From the NCBI RefSeq assembly GCF_963678635.1, contig NC_087063.1, positions 38,142,759-38,206,758 on the forward strand: a stretch of DNA of 64,000 nucleotides, in the 5' to 3' direction. Source of the DNA: Symsagittifera roscoffensis. Taxonomy: Eukaryota > Xenacoelomorpha > Acoela > Convolutidae. The position numbers and the translations under genes were made by a program. The notes below the pieces were generated by a model that saw only the letters and a list, made by a program, of their open reading frames with translations, was not told where the DNA came from and did not search any database. Of this stretch, positions 36,160-47,246 are shown one piece after another (within the stretch, counting starts at the first letter, position 1; every line of letters starts with the position of its first letter).

Positions 36160-36790
36160 TTTTTTAGTTGATGTAGACAATTTTCGAGATTTGTCAGCGT
36201 TCAAACAATAAAAACAAACTATGCAAAAGAAACTATGAAAGCTTTCAAAACAAAATAGTTTCACAAAAAGTCGCAGTTTTGAAATGATAAATGAACAGAA
36301 TGCGAGGGAACTTTCGAAAATTTTTGCATGGAGAAAGACATTGTTGTTTACTCAACATTGAGTGAAAGAAAAGCTGCATTTGCAGAGTGAGCAATTCAGT
36401 CCTTAAAAGCTATAATATATCGTTATATTGAAGATCATGCTTAGATATTTGTTCTAAAATTGCAACAATTTGTTTCTACCATGAATTATCGCAAAAATTG
36501 GTCTGCTGGGACATCTCCGAGAGACGTGAAAAAAAAAATGAGGTTTATCAAATTGGTATAACAAATCATTCATGAAGTATACTAAACCAAAATTCAAAAT
36601 TAGGAATGGAGTGAGAATTTCAAAAAACATATTCCTTTCCGAAAAGGATACAAGCCCCAGTTTACCGATGAAAATTTGAAATATCATCCGTATCACTAAA
36701 GAAACCGGCAACATTTATTATCAAAATTTCGAAAAAAGAAAGTTTTCTGGGCAAATTTTATGAACAAGAGCTGAGGAATGTCCAGATTGA
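36160..36790 (+). pseudogene. Integrase C-terminal relic, copy 3
   Basis: Diverged version of the relics at 28,590 and 31,585, with the same order of pieces (GVRISK-type box near 36,625, KKPATFII near 36,700). It has its own additional changes, including an inserted stretch near 36,545 relative to the others. It ends about 40 bp before the virion-type frame. Confidence 0.5.
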
Positions 36791-36832
36791 AAGAGAATCT
36801 TTTTTAAAATACTTTTGTATCGATCAGTAGCC

Positions 36833-37590
36833 ATGAACTCTTTTTCTATTGAGCTAGTTTCTAATGCTTCCTGTAATTATTGGCCAAAAAATAGTCATAT
36901 TTCTGTTACAAAATTTCAACCCGAACAAGGAGATTTCAAAGAAGAATGGGCGCTTGCTTTTTCAGTAGTATCGTACCCCTTATTGCACCAAAACGTTACT
37001 GAAGTAAAATTTATTTTGATAGATGGAAGAGAAAGTTCTAAGGGAAAAAGAAAGATTGAACCGATTAATAAAGAACCGGGATTGTATCCAAGTTTTGTTG
37101 ACATAGTTGTAGCCATAAATTAGAAAGTTCGAAAATTTAGAGTTGCACAAAAGTATGAATATAACGGAATTAATGTATCAGACGATAGTTTCACACGCAA
37201 AAAATAGCTGTTCATTTACCAAAGAATCAATCAGTGTTTATCATTCAAAAGGCTGATTTGAGTAATGTTTTTGGTTGTGATTTGGGGTTTTAAGGACTGG
37301 AAAAGGTCCAAATTATCATCAGTAATTTTATGACATTCCAAGAAAACAATACTTTTGATAAATAGTGATTTTATACAAAATCAATGAGTAGGTGTTAAAA
37401 AATGGAGACATAATAATTACAGGACAGTACTGGAACTATCAAACTTTTCAGAATGTACAAATTAAAAATTTTAAATATATATATATTTTCCATAGTATAA
37501 AAATTGAACTAAGGTTAATACAGATGAAAAATTTCCTTTTGTGTCCGTAGGAGTTACAGTTATTCTCCTTTTCCGTATGATTTTGGATGA
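36833..37590 (+). pseudogene. Virion-type protein of a Polinton-like element, decayed
   Basis: The frame opens at ATG 36,833 with MNSFSIELVSNAS and runs openly to about 37,123, including KEPGLYPSFVDIVVAIN, then breaks. Further recognisable pieces are IIQKADLS-type text near 37,245 in shifted frame and the C-terminal box EKFPFVSVGVT near 37,530. I recognise this as a protein recurrent in invertebrate genomes next to Polinton/F54H12.2-like genes, probably structural; the exact role is not known to me. Frameshifts and stops interrupt it. Copy 1 retains only the first residues (29,250-29,300) and copy 2 lost its 5' half. Confidence 0.45.
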
Positions 37591-37612
37591 TCATTTTTCA
37601 TTCTGACTTCAT

Positions 37613-38560
37613 ATGAAATGGTTGCTTAAAATCAAAAAACAGTTGGGAGGTGGAAAAAAATCTAAGCGTAGAACTAGTAGAACCATTTCTCGAGAAAACA
37701 GATCAAAAACCAGTCGCTCTCGCAAAATTTTTTGTCAAAATAAAAAAAGTATAAACCAAAGTAGTCATTTTCGGTACGGAGCTTTTACAATATTTTCTTT
37801 GGAGAGTTTTGATAAAGTCGTAGTTTTGGAAACAATTAACTCATCTCACACACAAGAAGTATTTCCCAGTACTTCTTTAGATAAAGCAGTATTGAATTTG
37901 AATTTGAGACAGATCATAACCTTTATTTGTATATGCGTGATACTCACCTCAGTTTAAAGCTTCAGTTATTCAAACGAAAGTTGTTTGATGCCTTCAAAAA
38001 AGAAAAATTGGAATATAAAGCAAAGTCAAGTGGATGACTCACATGAGGAAGCAGCACCTCACTTAACCTATGTAAACAATCTACTACATTATCTATTCTC
38101 CATTTGCGAAGTTTTTTTAACAATAAAATGGTTCACAACGCAATTGGCTTATATCCTCATAAATCATAAATATCAAATTAAAATAACTCGTCCTCAATGA
38201 GTAGAAAGGGAAAACTTACTTAATATGGATATAGTTTTGAAGAATTTCCAGAAGCTTTTGATATGTATCCATTAACTAATAGAGCAAATTTCTTAGGAAC
38301 AGGGATAACTTCTTTTATTTATATGGGAGGCTTGCCATTGATTTGATTATATGCGAAAAATTTTTACTACCAAAAACCAAAGTTCGAATTAAACTAATGC
38401 AAGGTAGACCTAATTTTTACATACTGTGTGATAATCCAAAAATTAGTCTGAAAACTGTTGATTGTTCGCTGTTCACTAGAAAAATTTTACTTGCTGAACC
38501 TAATCACCAATTTTCGCAATGGACTCTGGAAAGAGAACCTGCTCATTACAATTAAAAGGA
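37613..38560 (+). pseudogene. F54H12.2-like relic, copy in unit B2
   Basis: Starts with a 114-codon frame at ATG 37,613 (to 37,957), whose first part is a Lys/Arg/Ser-rich segment (KKSKRRTSRTISR), followed by the DEEAAPHL-type piece (37,985-38,200) and the C-terminal piece (38,343-38,555) ending LEREPAHYN. It is colinear with 32,810-33,740. The frames differ from piece to piece, so the gene is broken. The basic segment before it could be a separate small gene. Confidence 0.45.
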
Positions 38561-39659
38561 AAGTATAGCAAGAACCTTTACCCTTCCATCTTGTCAAAAC
38601 CAATTCATTCAGGAAAATGTTCTCAATAATGCTCCAAAATATGATTTTTGCTGTACATGTGTTTTGTAATTGTATTTTTAAATTGGTTTTAAAATCTTTC
38701 CTCGTTGATTTTCCTATTTAAAAACGGAAACCAATAGTTTGCAGAAGTCCAGTTGAGGAAATCCGGCAATATGTAAGAAAACTCGGAGAACCAGATTTGT
38801 TTGAGTACTGGGAGCAAAAATTTCAATAAAAACTTATAAAAATAAACTAAATGTGATCATTAAAAATATTAATTCTGAATTGGAAATTTTATTCAGATAA
38901 TTTTTGTTTGCTTCGACACTGATCATTTTATAAGTTAACTCTGGAAAGATGTATACACTTTGAGTTTTCAAGATCCACAGAATAAATTTTTTTAATCTTT
39001 GTCAGATAAAACTTTTAAAGACATTTGGTGTAATTTGTTAATTGAGAAAAAAGGAAAATGGGATTTTGCAGTGATTGGAGATGATGGACAAAAAATTGAA
39101 TTTGCAAAAATGAAAAAATCAACTGGCAACCAATTTGTAGTTTTAAAATTGAATGAATGATTTTCAAAATTTTCTGTTGTTGCCAAAACCTACTCCATCT
39201 AATGAGCTAAATATTTCTCACGTTTAGGAAAAAAGTAATAGTTCAAGAAAAATTGTGTACGGTAATTGGCCTCTCTGCTCACCGTGGGTGAACAGGACAT
39301 CTGTTGTTGCAAGTTTGACATATTTGACAAAAAAAGTTTGTTTACGTCCACTACTTTGCTTCAATAAGCAATAATGAAGTTTTGACTGCGAAAAATTTGA
39401 ACTTTTATGAAACTTACCATCTTACTATCTGAAACTCTGAAACCTGAAAACAATCTCAATACGTTGAAAAATCTGTTTCTACGTAATACACCATTGAATC
39501 TTACTAACTAGATAACGCATGCCGAAATATTTGCGATCAAAACTAGACATTTCTACACAAATTCCCAATAAAAATATCGTTTTTTTCTACCATCACACAA
39601 ACAAATGAAACCTTACCAAATATACTCCCATTCTCTCTTTATTGGGAAATATATTCCTA

Positions 39660-40304
39660 ATGTTAATTCATGGTGGGACCGTATACTCCTCACCCGGTTG
39701 AACTGCCCCGACATAAACTAGTATGGTGGGCAGTTGTCTTATCGGCTTGTGCAACATTTCGCCACTAATATATTCACACATTTCGTCCTCGCACGTTTTG
39801 CCCCTAGCTTATTCTACAGTTGAATAACCGCCGCTTTCCTAAAGTACATTTTGAGGGGCGAAATGTGTGGTTGTGGAAAGTGTGTGGGACGAAAACTGCC
39901 AGTAAGTTTATGGGAGGCGAAACGTTTAAGTATCGAAATGTTTCAAAACCGCAGTACTTATATAGGAGTTTTAACTACGTTCATTACTCTCAAAAAACGT
40001 AAATTAAAGTGCATTTTGGTTTGGTTGGGAACAAAAATAGTTAAGATAATTTTTCGTTGGAGTAAATAAAAACAGTAAAAACAGAACATAAAGTTGGTCA
40101 ACCTAGTAGTTTTAACCTTTTTGGTAAATGGGCCTTTTGGCAGCCGTATCTACGTTTTTAGAGAAAACTCATTTGAGAGTGCCTCTGGATCCTCGTGGAG
40201 GTGGACGAGGGTATGTTGTACCCAGAAGCAGATCAGGCGGTGGAGGATGCTTCGGGAGCAACTAGGTTATGAGCCAGACCTGATCCTTGTACATCCCTTT
40301 ATAG
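39660..40304. repeat. Dispersed repeat block ending unit B2
   Basis: Second copy of the 35,470-36,130 block. The boxes GGGACCGTATACTCCTCACC and TGCCCCGACATAAACTAG are conserved. After 40,304 the two units diverge completely. Confidence 0.7.
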
Positions 40305-40309
40305 ATTAT

Positions 40310-40352
40310 ACACTTGGTTCAACTGCTTAACCAACTGTGCTAATCCACTGAA
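40310..40352 (-). other. tRNA-like 5' half (A-box) on the minus strand
   Basis: Read on the minus strand, the text GGATTAGCACAGTTGGTTAA matches the D-arm/A-box region of a tRNA. No matching B box or anticodon arm follows at the right spacing, so it is at most a tRNA fragment or SINE head. Confidence 0.3.
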
Positions 40353-40534
40353 GACCAGTTAGTACTTTTACTAATAAGTATAAGTGTTAATTGTATCCAC
40401 GCGCGTTTTCGCTGTATATTATCCAGCTTTTGATGCAGTTTGTATATGCTGCAGCTAGCTTTTTGTGCTGCTTCATATGTCTGTTGAGCCAACTCAGCTG
40501 AAACGTACTGAAAGAAAAACCAATCGTCTATGAA

Positions 40535-40620
40535 GGCCAATTAGTCAAGTGGTTAGATGACGCGATCATTAAACCGGACGTACTTGTTTCGAATCCTGCT
40601 CACTCCGAGAAATTTTTTTC
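40535..40620 (+). other. tRNA-like Pol III unit, probably a SINE head or tRNA pseudogene
   Basis: An A-box-like TTAGTCAAGTGGTTAGATGA and a B-box-like TTTCGAATCC are about 50 bp apart, as in tRNAs. A four-base D-stem (GTCA/TGAC) can form, but the anticodon and T stems do not pair well and the acceptor ends do not match. A T-run usable as a Pol III terminator follows at 40,612. Best read as a tRNA-derived element rather than a working tRNA. Confidence 0.4.
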
Positions 40621-40836
40621 TCTTTCGCCTTAGTTTAATTAGGTTGTTTGCTTAGTCAGTTAAGTTTCGATTAAAGTTTGTTATTCAGTAGTAATTTTGA
40701 GTTTTGCTCTTTTTCATATATTAGAAAGTGACATCAAAATTTTCGGTCATTTGATTCTGCATAATTATCTTTTTGATGGGATAACTTTTGCTGCTAGATT
40801 AATTAATTAAGTGAGACAAGTCCCTTTTTTTACAAT

Positions 40837-40878
40837 CCCCCTCAGCATTTAAGACAATTGTCTTAAAGGCTGAGGGGG
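40837..40878. repeat. 42 bp near-perfect palindrome
   Basis: CCCCCTCAGC at the left and GCTGAGGGGG at the right flank a perfect 20 bp palindrome TTTAAGACAATTGTCTTAAA; only one of 21 pairs is mismatched. A degenerate second copy of its right half follows at about 40,910-40,942. It has the form of a fold-back end or a strong protein-binding palindrome. Confidence 0.8.
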
Positions 40879-41173
40879 AAAGCGCCCCTCCCCAGCCGCA
40901 CCCCTTTCGCATTTAAAACAATTATATTTAAGGCTGAGGGGAAGAGTAAAATGAAGTAGAAAAAGGTGGCTAATTGAAAGGTAGTTGAAATGGAAAAAAG
41001 GACTTGCGGAAAATTTGAGAGGTCAATTGTCTCATTTGTTGAGACACACATTTTTGTCACGTAAGCTAAAAACAGACGTTCACTGGCGGGAAAGTTCATC
41101 GAATCGATCTACAAAACTCAGGCGATGAAAGAATGCGTCCGCGCGGATACACATTAAAACAAGAAAAAGCTGA

Positions 41174-41460
41174 CTGCGGAATCCAATGACAATGTGTGGA
41201 ATCATAAGACAAAGAGAACCAATTGGTTGCGGACTTCACTGACAAACAGTTGAATTCAGTGATTTTTCAATTAAATTCACTCCAACTGTAAAAATGCATT
41301 TGTCTGTGGAATCCAATGACAAAACATGAAATCAGGAGACAAGAAGAACAAACTAGTTGCGTTCTCCACTGACAAACAGTTGAATCCAGTGATTTTTTGC
41401 TTCAATTCACTCCATCTGTAAAATTGCATTTATCTGTGGAATCCAAAACAAAGCATGACC
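41174..41460. repeat. Tandem repeat, period about 127 bp
   Basis: GGAATCCAATGACAA, then CACTGACAAACAGTTGAAT and a TTCACTCCA box recur in the same order from about 41,178 and 41,305, with a partial third start near 41,435. The frame 41397-41690 begins inside it and has no other support. Confidence 0.7.
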
Positions 41461-41689
41461 TAGCTTTTATCTCCCAAATCCGCATTGTCACTGGATTCCA
41501 AAATTTTGCTCGCAGGCAAAATTTCAATTTTACTACTAGTCTAGTGTTTAAACATTTTCATTTCGATTCCATCAAGTTTCCTACTTCGAGGGCTTTTCGA
41601 AATGTTGCGGAATCCAACGCAAGCTATGCGGATTTCAGAGGCAAGGTATGCGGAAACCAAATCACTATCAAAGTACCCGTGCTTATGTG

Positions 41690-42520
41690 ACTAGTATTTT
41701 TCATAAACTTAGTTTATGGAATTCAATGATTAGCTTTTTTAAATTATGAAGTCATATCGGAAAGTAAAATTTTTCAGTCTTCGCTGACATCTTATTAGCA
41801 CAAAACTACTGCAAGTTAAATGTTGCAAATTGGCCACACAGCACTCTGCAAACAAACAGTTTTTCTGAAAACGATCCCAGGCAAAAATTCCTATCAAAAT
41901 TGAGCCCAGACTTACAATTTTTTACTTTGATTACAATTTATTTTACAATGATTTTATTAAAACTTGACAAAAAGTTCCAGTTAAAACGTCAAAAATTAAC
42001 TGGAGAAAAAAAACTACCTCGGGCAGTAATAATCTGTCACTTTCTTCAAAAGTCGGAAAAAAGTATGGTCAAAAAATCAATTATAAACCATTGAATTTCT
42101 GATAGAGCTCAGTTATCTTTACTTTTCCCTCGTTAGGTATCGATGCTTCAAGAACCCGGTCAACGATAATTTTGAAGCTGAAATTAGCAGAAAAAACCGA
42201 ACGATTTTTTTACATGTTTCAATGCTATAAAATTCTAGAACTTCCAATTTTTTTGATCTGACAAAATTGGGAAAATTAGCTACAAACATTTGCACGGAAA
42301 AATAAGGTGAAAGTTATTGCAACAAGAAATCTAATAAAAACGATGCTAATTGATTGAAATCAGGTTTTACTACATAACTTTTATGGCGAAATTGGACAAT
42401 TTTGGATAACTAAAGTTATTCATAAAGGGAGATTTAAACCGTCTATGAAATCGTTTCTCATTGAACTAAGGCAAGCTATTTGGTGTAATCAAAGCTTTGC
42501 TGCAATCAAATTGGATGCCG
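41690..42520. repeat. Diverged duplication, left copy
   Basis: Matches 43,430-44,300 in order: AACTTAGTTTATGGAATT-type box, CAAATTGGCCACACAGCA, CTCGTTAGGTATCGATGC with CAAGAACCCGGT, and TATTTGGTGTA near the end. The copies differ by many substitutions and indels, so the duplication is old. No gene recognised. Confidence 0.75.
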
Positions 42521-43429
42521 GATTGTAGCGGACTCTGCAATAAGGATGCTCTCTTTGTCTTCCTTTTGTTTTTCGTTTTCTTTGATCGTTCCAAACTGTG
42601 TGCCTATCAAATGCACGGTTTTGCCTCGTAACGAGGCGAAACAATCAGGAGTTGCAGTGGTACAGAACCTTTGGCGTAGCGTTCGCTTTAAATATGATGA
42701 AAACCCGGGTTGACCAAAAATGCTAATCATATAGTTTTCATATATAGATATAATGCTGATCATACTTTTTGTTTACAATTTCATGACTACAAAAAAGTGC
42801 ATGAAGGGTCTATGATTAGTGATTTTTCAGATATGGAAATTGTATGCCTATCATTTTTTCATAAGCCTCAAAACTTTTTGGTTGTGAATTTCTCAAAACT
42901 TTTTGGTTGTGTTCGTAACCGAACACAAGTGACAAATTCTTGGTTACACAAACGTAAAGGAACCAAAAGTTTGACCTTCTCGAAATAAAAATGCATTGGA
43001 AACGGCCTGACTTGTCTAAATTCTGCCTTACACAAATAATATAAAGAAAGTATCAACTTTTTTGTTTTTGGCAAAAATTTTCATAGACAATTGTTTTTAA
43101 AATATGAATATTCAAATTATGAGAAATTAATCAAGGCATACGTAAACATGCCATAAAAACGAAGAGGAAATTTCAGTGTTTTTCAAAAAAGTTGTTAAAC
43201 CCAACATTGCGAAAATTAAAAAAACCCAACATTAGCGTATGTCACTCAAAAAAAATAAACTTTGCAAGCAAAATTTTTTTGATGAAAAAGGTTTGTTTGA
43301 GTATAAATTTTGATTCGTGGTTGAACAAAAAAACACAAAAAAAACTTGGTGCTAAATTCAAAATTACTTCACGAAAAACTAGTCATACAAAAATGATAGC
43401 CATACAACTTCCATATATGTAAATTTCTA
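42521..43429. other. Sequence between duplicated copies
   Basis: Contains a minus-strand frame (42506-42763) without recognised motif, a short hairpin GCCTCGTAACGAGGC near 42,625, and a 19 bp direct repeat TCAAAACTTTTTGGTTGTG at 42,868 and 42,893. No gene is supported. Confidence 0.4.
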
Positions 43430-44300
43430 TGACGAGTGTTTTTTCATAGACTTAGTTTATGGAATTGTATGATTAGCATTTTTGGTCTACAAAAACAACC
43501 CGGAAAATCAAAAGAAAAATTTAAAATTTGTGAGTCTCCGCTTACGTCTTAAACTATTGCAAATTAGTTTTTTGCAAATTGGCCACACAGCATTCTGCAA
43601 ACAAAAACTATTTCACAAAATGATCGCAGACGAAAATTCCTATTGAAATTGAGCCCAGATTAACAATCTTTTTCGAACAATTTTGTCAAATTTTGTCAAA
43701 AAATGCTAATTAAAATGTCAAAAAATAACTGGAGAAAACTAAACCGAGAAAAATAAACTACCTCGGGAAGAAATAAACCGTCATTTTCTTCAAAAGTCGG
43801 AAAAAGTATTGCCAAAAAAAGCAAGTATAAACACTTGAATTACATTACTGATAAATTTCAGTTATCTTTACTTGTCCCTCGTTAGGTATCGATGCTTCAA
43901 GAACCCGGTGAACGATAATTTTGAAGCTAAACATAAAAGAAAAGAGTCGATTTTTTTCTACATTTTTTCAATGCTATAAGATTGTAGAACTTCCCAACTT
44001 TTTTTGATCTGACAAAATTTAGAAAATTAGTATACGAAATTTTGCACAAAAACATTCATCACAATGGGTGAAGTTATTGCACCAAAAAACAAAAAAAAAC
44101 GAAGCTAATTGATTGAAATAACTTTTACGGCGAAATTGGACAATTTGGGATTATTTAACACGCAATTTAATTCGTGCTTTCATTGCATAAAGGTAAAGTT
44201 AAACTGTCTAAGAAATCGTTTCTAACTGAATTGAGGCCAGCTATTTGGTGTATTCAAAACTTTGCTGCAATCGAAATGGATTTCGGGCAATAACCAGAAT
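43430..44300. repeat. Diverged duplication, right copy
   Basis: Right partner of 41,690-42,520, about 1.74 kb downstream. The box GTATCGATGCTTCAAGAACC is the best conserved part. Confidence 0.75.
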
Positions 44301-44511
44301 TTTCAAGGAGCAGAAAAGAACCAAAAGCGCAAAAACATAAAACTTTCAACTTTCATACGATAAGCGTAACACAAGGATAAAATTGTTCAATATTACCAAA
44401 GAAAACTCTCCAGGCATAAATTGAGTACTTTTATTCAAAGGTTCCCAAAACTTAATGAAACCAAAGCTGATAAAACCATTCAAAATACGTAAAATCTTTT
44501 CTTTGGTAGTA

Positions 44512-45432
44512 CAGTGCTGATCTAAATTATCCGGACAAAATAAACAAAACTGGAATTTTTAAAAACGTTTTTCTCACATTGGGTTAAGACATGACAAAAA
44601 AGGAAGAGTACAAAAGTTGCTTAGAATTTTATCTCCGAAATTCTCAACCTAGCAAAAAAAAGAAACCTTGATTCATACGGGCTATACGATGAAGCATTTA
44701 GCATAGTCAATATAGTGCTGATTTAAAATACTTCAATCACGTTTTTTTTCTCAAATTAGGTCAAAATTAGACAAAAATTGAAAAGAACGAAATTTGCTTA
44801 GATTAACATGACAATCAACTTGGTGCCATTTTTCTCGGAAACTCTCAAGCTAATTTTTAACTCAAAATTGGGTCATTTTTGCTTTTTTCATTTATTAAGG
44901 AATTACACTGAAACTATTTTGTTAATTGATGAGGAATGTATATCACATGAAGCCTCTTACACAGCCCAAAAAAGTTCAATAAGGATAAACCTCCAAAAAC
45001 CTGCATAAGAGAAAATATGTTTTCCTGATAGTCAAGAAACGTGATTCTTATTTCATAAAACCTAAAATTTTTGCTTAAAAACAAATTTTAAACAATTTAT
45101 TCAACTTTTTGGAGATTTAACTTTTCTGGAACTTTGTTAAGCTGTGTAGAAAGCTTTTTTGATATATATTCCTCATCAAATAACAAAGTAGTTTCAGCGT
45201 TATTCTTGAATAATTGAAAAAAAAATGACCCAGTTTTGAGGTAAAAATTGGCTTGAGAGTTTCCGAGAAAAATGGCACCAAATTAATTGTGATGAAATTC
45301 TAAGCAACTTTCGTTCTTTTCAATTTTTGTCTAATTTTAAACTAACTTGAGAAAAAAACGTGATTGAAAATTCAAGTTTTGTTCAGTTTGTCCGAGTATT
45401 TTAAATCAGCACTATATTGACTATGCTAAATG
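44512..45432. mobile_element. Tc1/mariner-type non-autonomous element with long inverted repeats
   Basis: At 44,511 a TA is followed by CAGTGCTGATCTAAATTATC and CGGACAAAATA, the style of Tc1/mariner ends. At the other side the minus strand reads AGTGCTGATTTAAAATACTC then CGGACAAACTG, ending by a TA near 45,421. Inside, a second end-like text begins at about 44,711, and bases about 44,661-45,000 are the imperfect inverse of about 45,100-45,475. This indicates either a nested insertion or a duplicated long end. There is no transposase frame; the 66-codon frame 44808-45008 is a shadow of the arm. Confidence 0.65.
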
Positions 45433-45479
45433 TTTCATCGTTTAGCCCGTATGAATCAAAGTTTCTTTTTTATGCTCTT

Positions 45480-46620
45480 GGATCCTTTCTCCTCTTAGAA
45501 CATTCTATTCATTGCTGACCACCATGCGAAATCTATAATTTTGTAGTTCACATGGCGTGTGGGGTAGGGTTTGCATAATTCAATAAGAGTAAAAGCTTTC
45601 ATCATTTTTTGAAACAAACACTACTCCATTGACCTTAACAGAAAATCGGAATTTTCAGGGTTTTGCCTTGATACGAGCAGTATTGTATTCTTCTTTTATT
45701 TCTTTGAGTACGTGCTTTTTATATAGCTTCATTGCAAAAATCCTAGTCCTTCGTCTGCTCGGAGATTCATACTTTTCCCTTATAATCGTTGATTCGCATG
45801 CAGAGGCTGCTTTCAAAACAATGAAGTGGCCTTAAACTTCCCATTCATCACCCTAACAACATCAAATTCATTTTGCTCTCGCTTGATAAGACGTTTGATT
45901 GTTTTTGGTTCAACTCATTGAGACCAGCAGGCTAAACGAGTGCAAACTGATCACTTAGTTTTTTTGAAAGTCTTGAATTTTTTTTTTTTTCATTTTCTAT
46001 TTGAATTTTTTTCTCGGTCTCTAAAAGAGGGCACAAAAAATATGCAGCCCTCAATACTAAAACCTTTAAAAATTAGCTAAGATCAACTTTTTTATCAGAC
46101 ACGTCTTTTTTGTCAAAAGCAACGCCTGTAGTAATATTATTAATCTGCGAACGCTCTTTTTTGCTTCAAATATTAGTTTTGCTTTATTGTACAAATCTTT
46201 TCAGAAATTTTTTGATTTAAATATTTTTAGTTAATTTCTCATCTCTGAATTGAGTTGAAACGTTGCATTATATCGTTTTCATCATATATGAGGTTAACAG
46301 TATGATTGTTAAACCGAGAGTGAAAATTATGCGGACAATAGATTTTCAACCCCTCGACATATCTTTTATCGATAATGCATCGGAATTGAACGAGTTATTA
46401 GTGGCTAAATAGGCAGGAAATCAGCCGCGGAAGCCCAGCGAGAGCCATGTTCTGCCGGAGAAGTGTAATCAGGTGCTTCTAATTGGGTTAACTTAGTATC
46501 CATTTACCTAACCAACCATTAATGACACGGCGATATAGAAACAAATCTGATACGCCATTAAACAAAGTAAGCAAGACTGCTCGTATCAGGGCGAAGCCCA
46601 CAATTTTCCGACTGCCTTTC
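45480..46620. other. AT-rich stretch, nothing recognised
   Basis: About 1.1 kb with a short frame (45629-45835) lacking motif. A slightly GC-richer part near 46,410-46,450 (GCCGCGGAAGCCCAGCG) has no assigned role. Confidence 0.4.
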
Positions 46621-46639
46621 GCCTAAAAAACTGATGAAC

Positions 46640-47000
46640 GACAACGACCTGATTCCCCCCACCCCACCCCCCCCCCCCCCCCCCTACAGGACTCGAGACC
46701 CTAGTGACCCAAAACGCCCCCCCTTTGTAGGTAGCATTTTGCAATATCCGGCATTTTTGGTTGACTGATCCTAAACTTTTCTAAATGCGCCTTCGGCGCC
46801 AAAACATACTCAGTTTAAAACATACCGAAAAGTTTCCAAAAAACAGCCTGCATACCCCTTTTTTGACCTGTTTTTTTTCAAAAACTTGCCTGCGGCGCAA
46901 AAAATTTGGACAAAGCAAGGTCTTTTTGGTCATTAGGGAGATCTCAGAAAATCAATTTGTTCGGCCTAAAAAATGTTGAATGAAATTTCTGAAATTCACC
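46640..47000. repeat. Diverged single relative of the 3.4 kb tandem unit
   Basis: After a poly-C run (about 46,660-46,684), the text follows the first 300 bp of the tandem units in order: GACCC with CCAAA, TTTTGCAATATCCGGCATTTTTGG for their TTTTGAGATATCCA, a GCGCC box, CCTGTTTTTTTTC, TGCGGCGCAAAA and GATCTCAGAAAAT. Many substitutions separate it from the array. It shows that the unit derives from a dispersed element and not only from a local satellite. Confidence 0.7.
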
Positions 47001-47114
47001 CTCCTTTGAGAAAATCTTATATCCGACCCTCTTGAAATACGTTCTTTTTAGTTACTTGGCAGCGCTCAAAAATTTGGTCAACATAAGAAAACAGTCGACC
47101 AAATTTTGGCGATT

Positions 47115-47246
47115 TTTTTGTCAAGTTATGGGGGTTTAAAGGTTGCCATTTCGGCCGATTTGGGAAATTGGGACAAATGACCCTCAATTAAATGTCCCAA
47201 CTTGGCCAAATTAGCAACCTTTAAACCCCCTTAAGTTTACAAAAAC
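47115..47246. repeat. Long imperfect hairpin with 17 bp perfect core
   Basis: GGGGGTTTAAAGGTTGC at 47,130-47,146 pairs exactly with GCAACCTTTAAACCCCC at 47,214-47,230. Inner pairs (GGCC, TTGGGACA/TGTCCCAA) and outer A/T pairs extend it to a stem-loop of about 130 bp. It looks like a small fold-back repeat. Confidence 0.75.

Larger units (their letters stand above)
36131..40304. repeat. Larger tandem unit B2 (about 4.17 kb)
   Basis: Third, most complete copy of the Polinton-like segment: integrase relic 36,160-36,790, virion-type frame 36,833-37,590, basic peptide 37,613-37,730, F54H12.2-like relic 37,740-38,560, AT-rich tail, and the dispersed block 39,660-40,304. It lacks both the 220 bp deletion and the 524 bp duplication of B1. 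Confidence 0.85.

Noticed and set aside
40535-40608. Functional tRNA gene
   Set aside because: The D stem forms, but anticodon, T and acceptor stems do not pair adequately, so only a tRNA-like element is supported.
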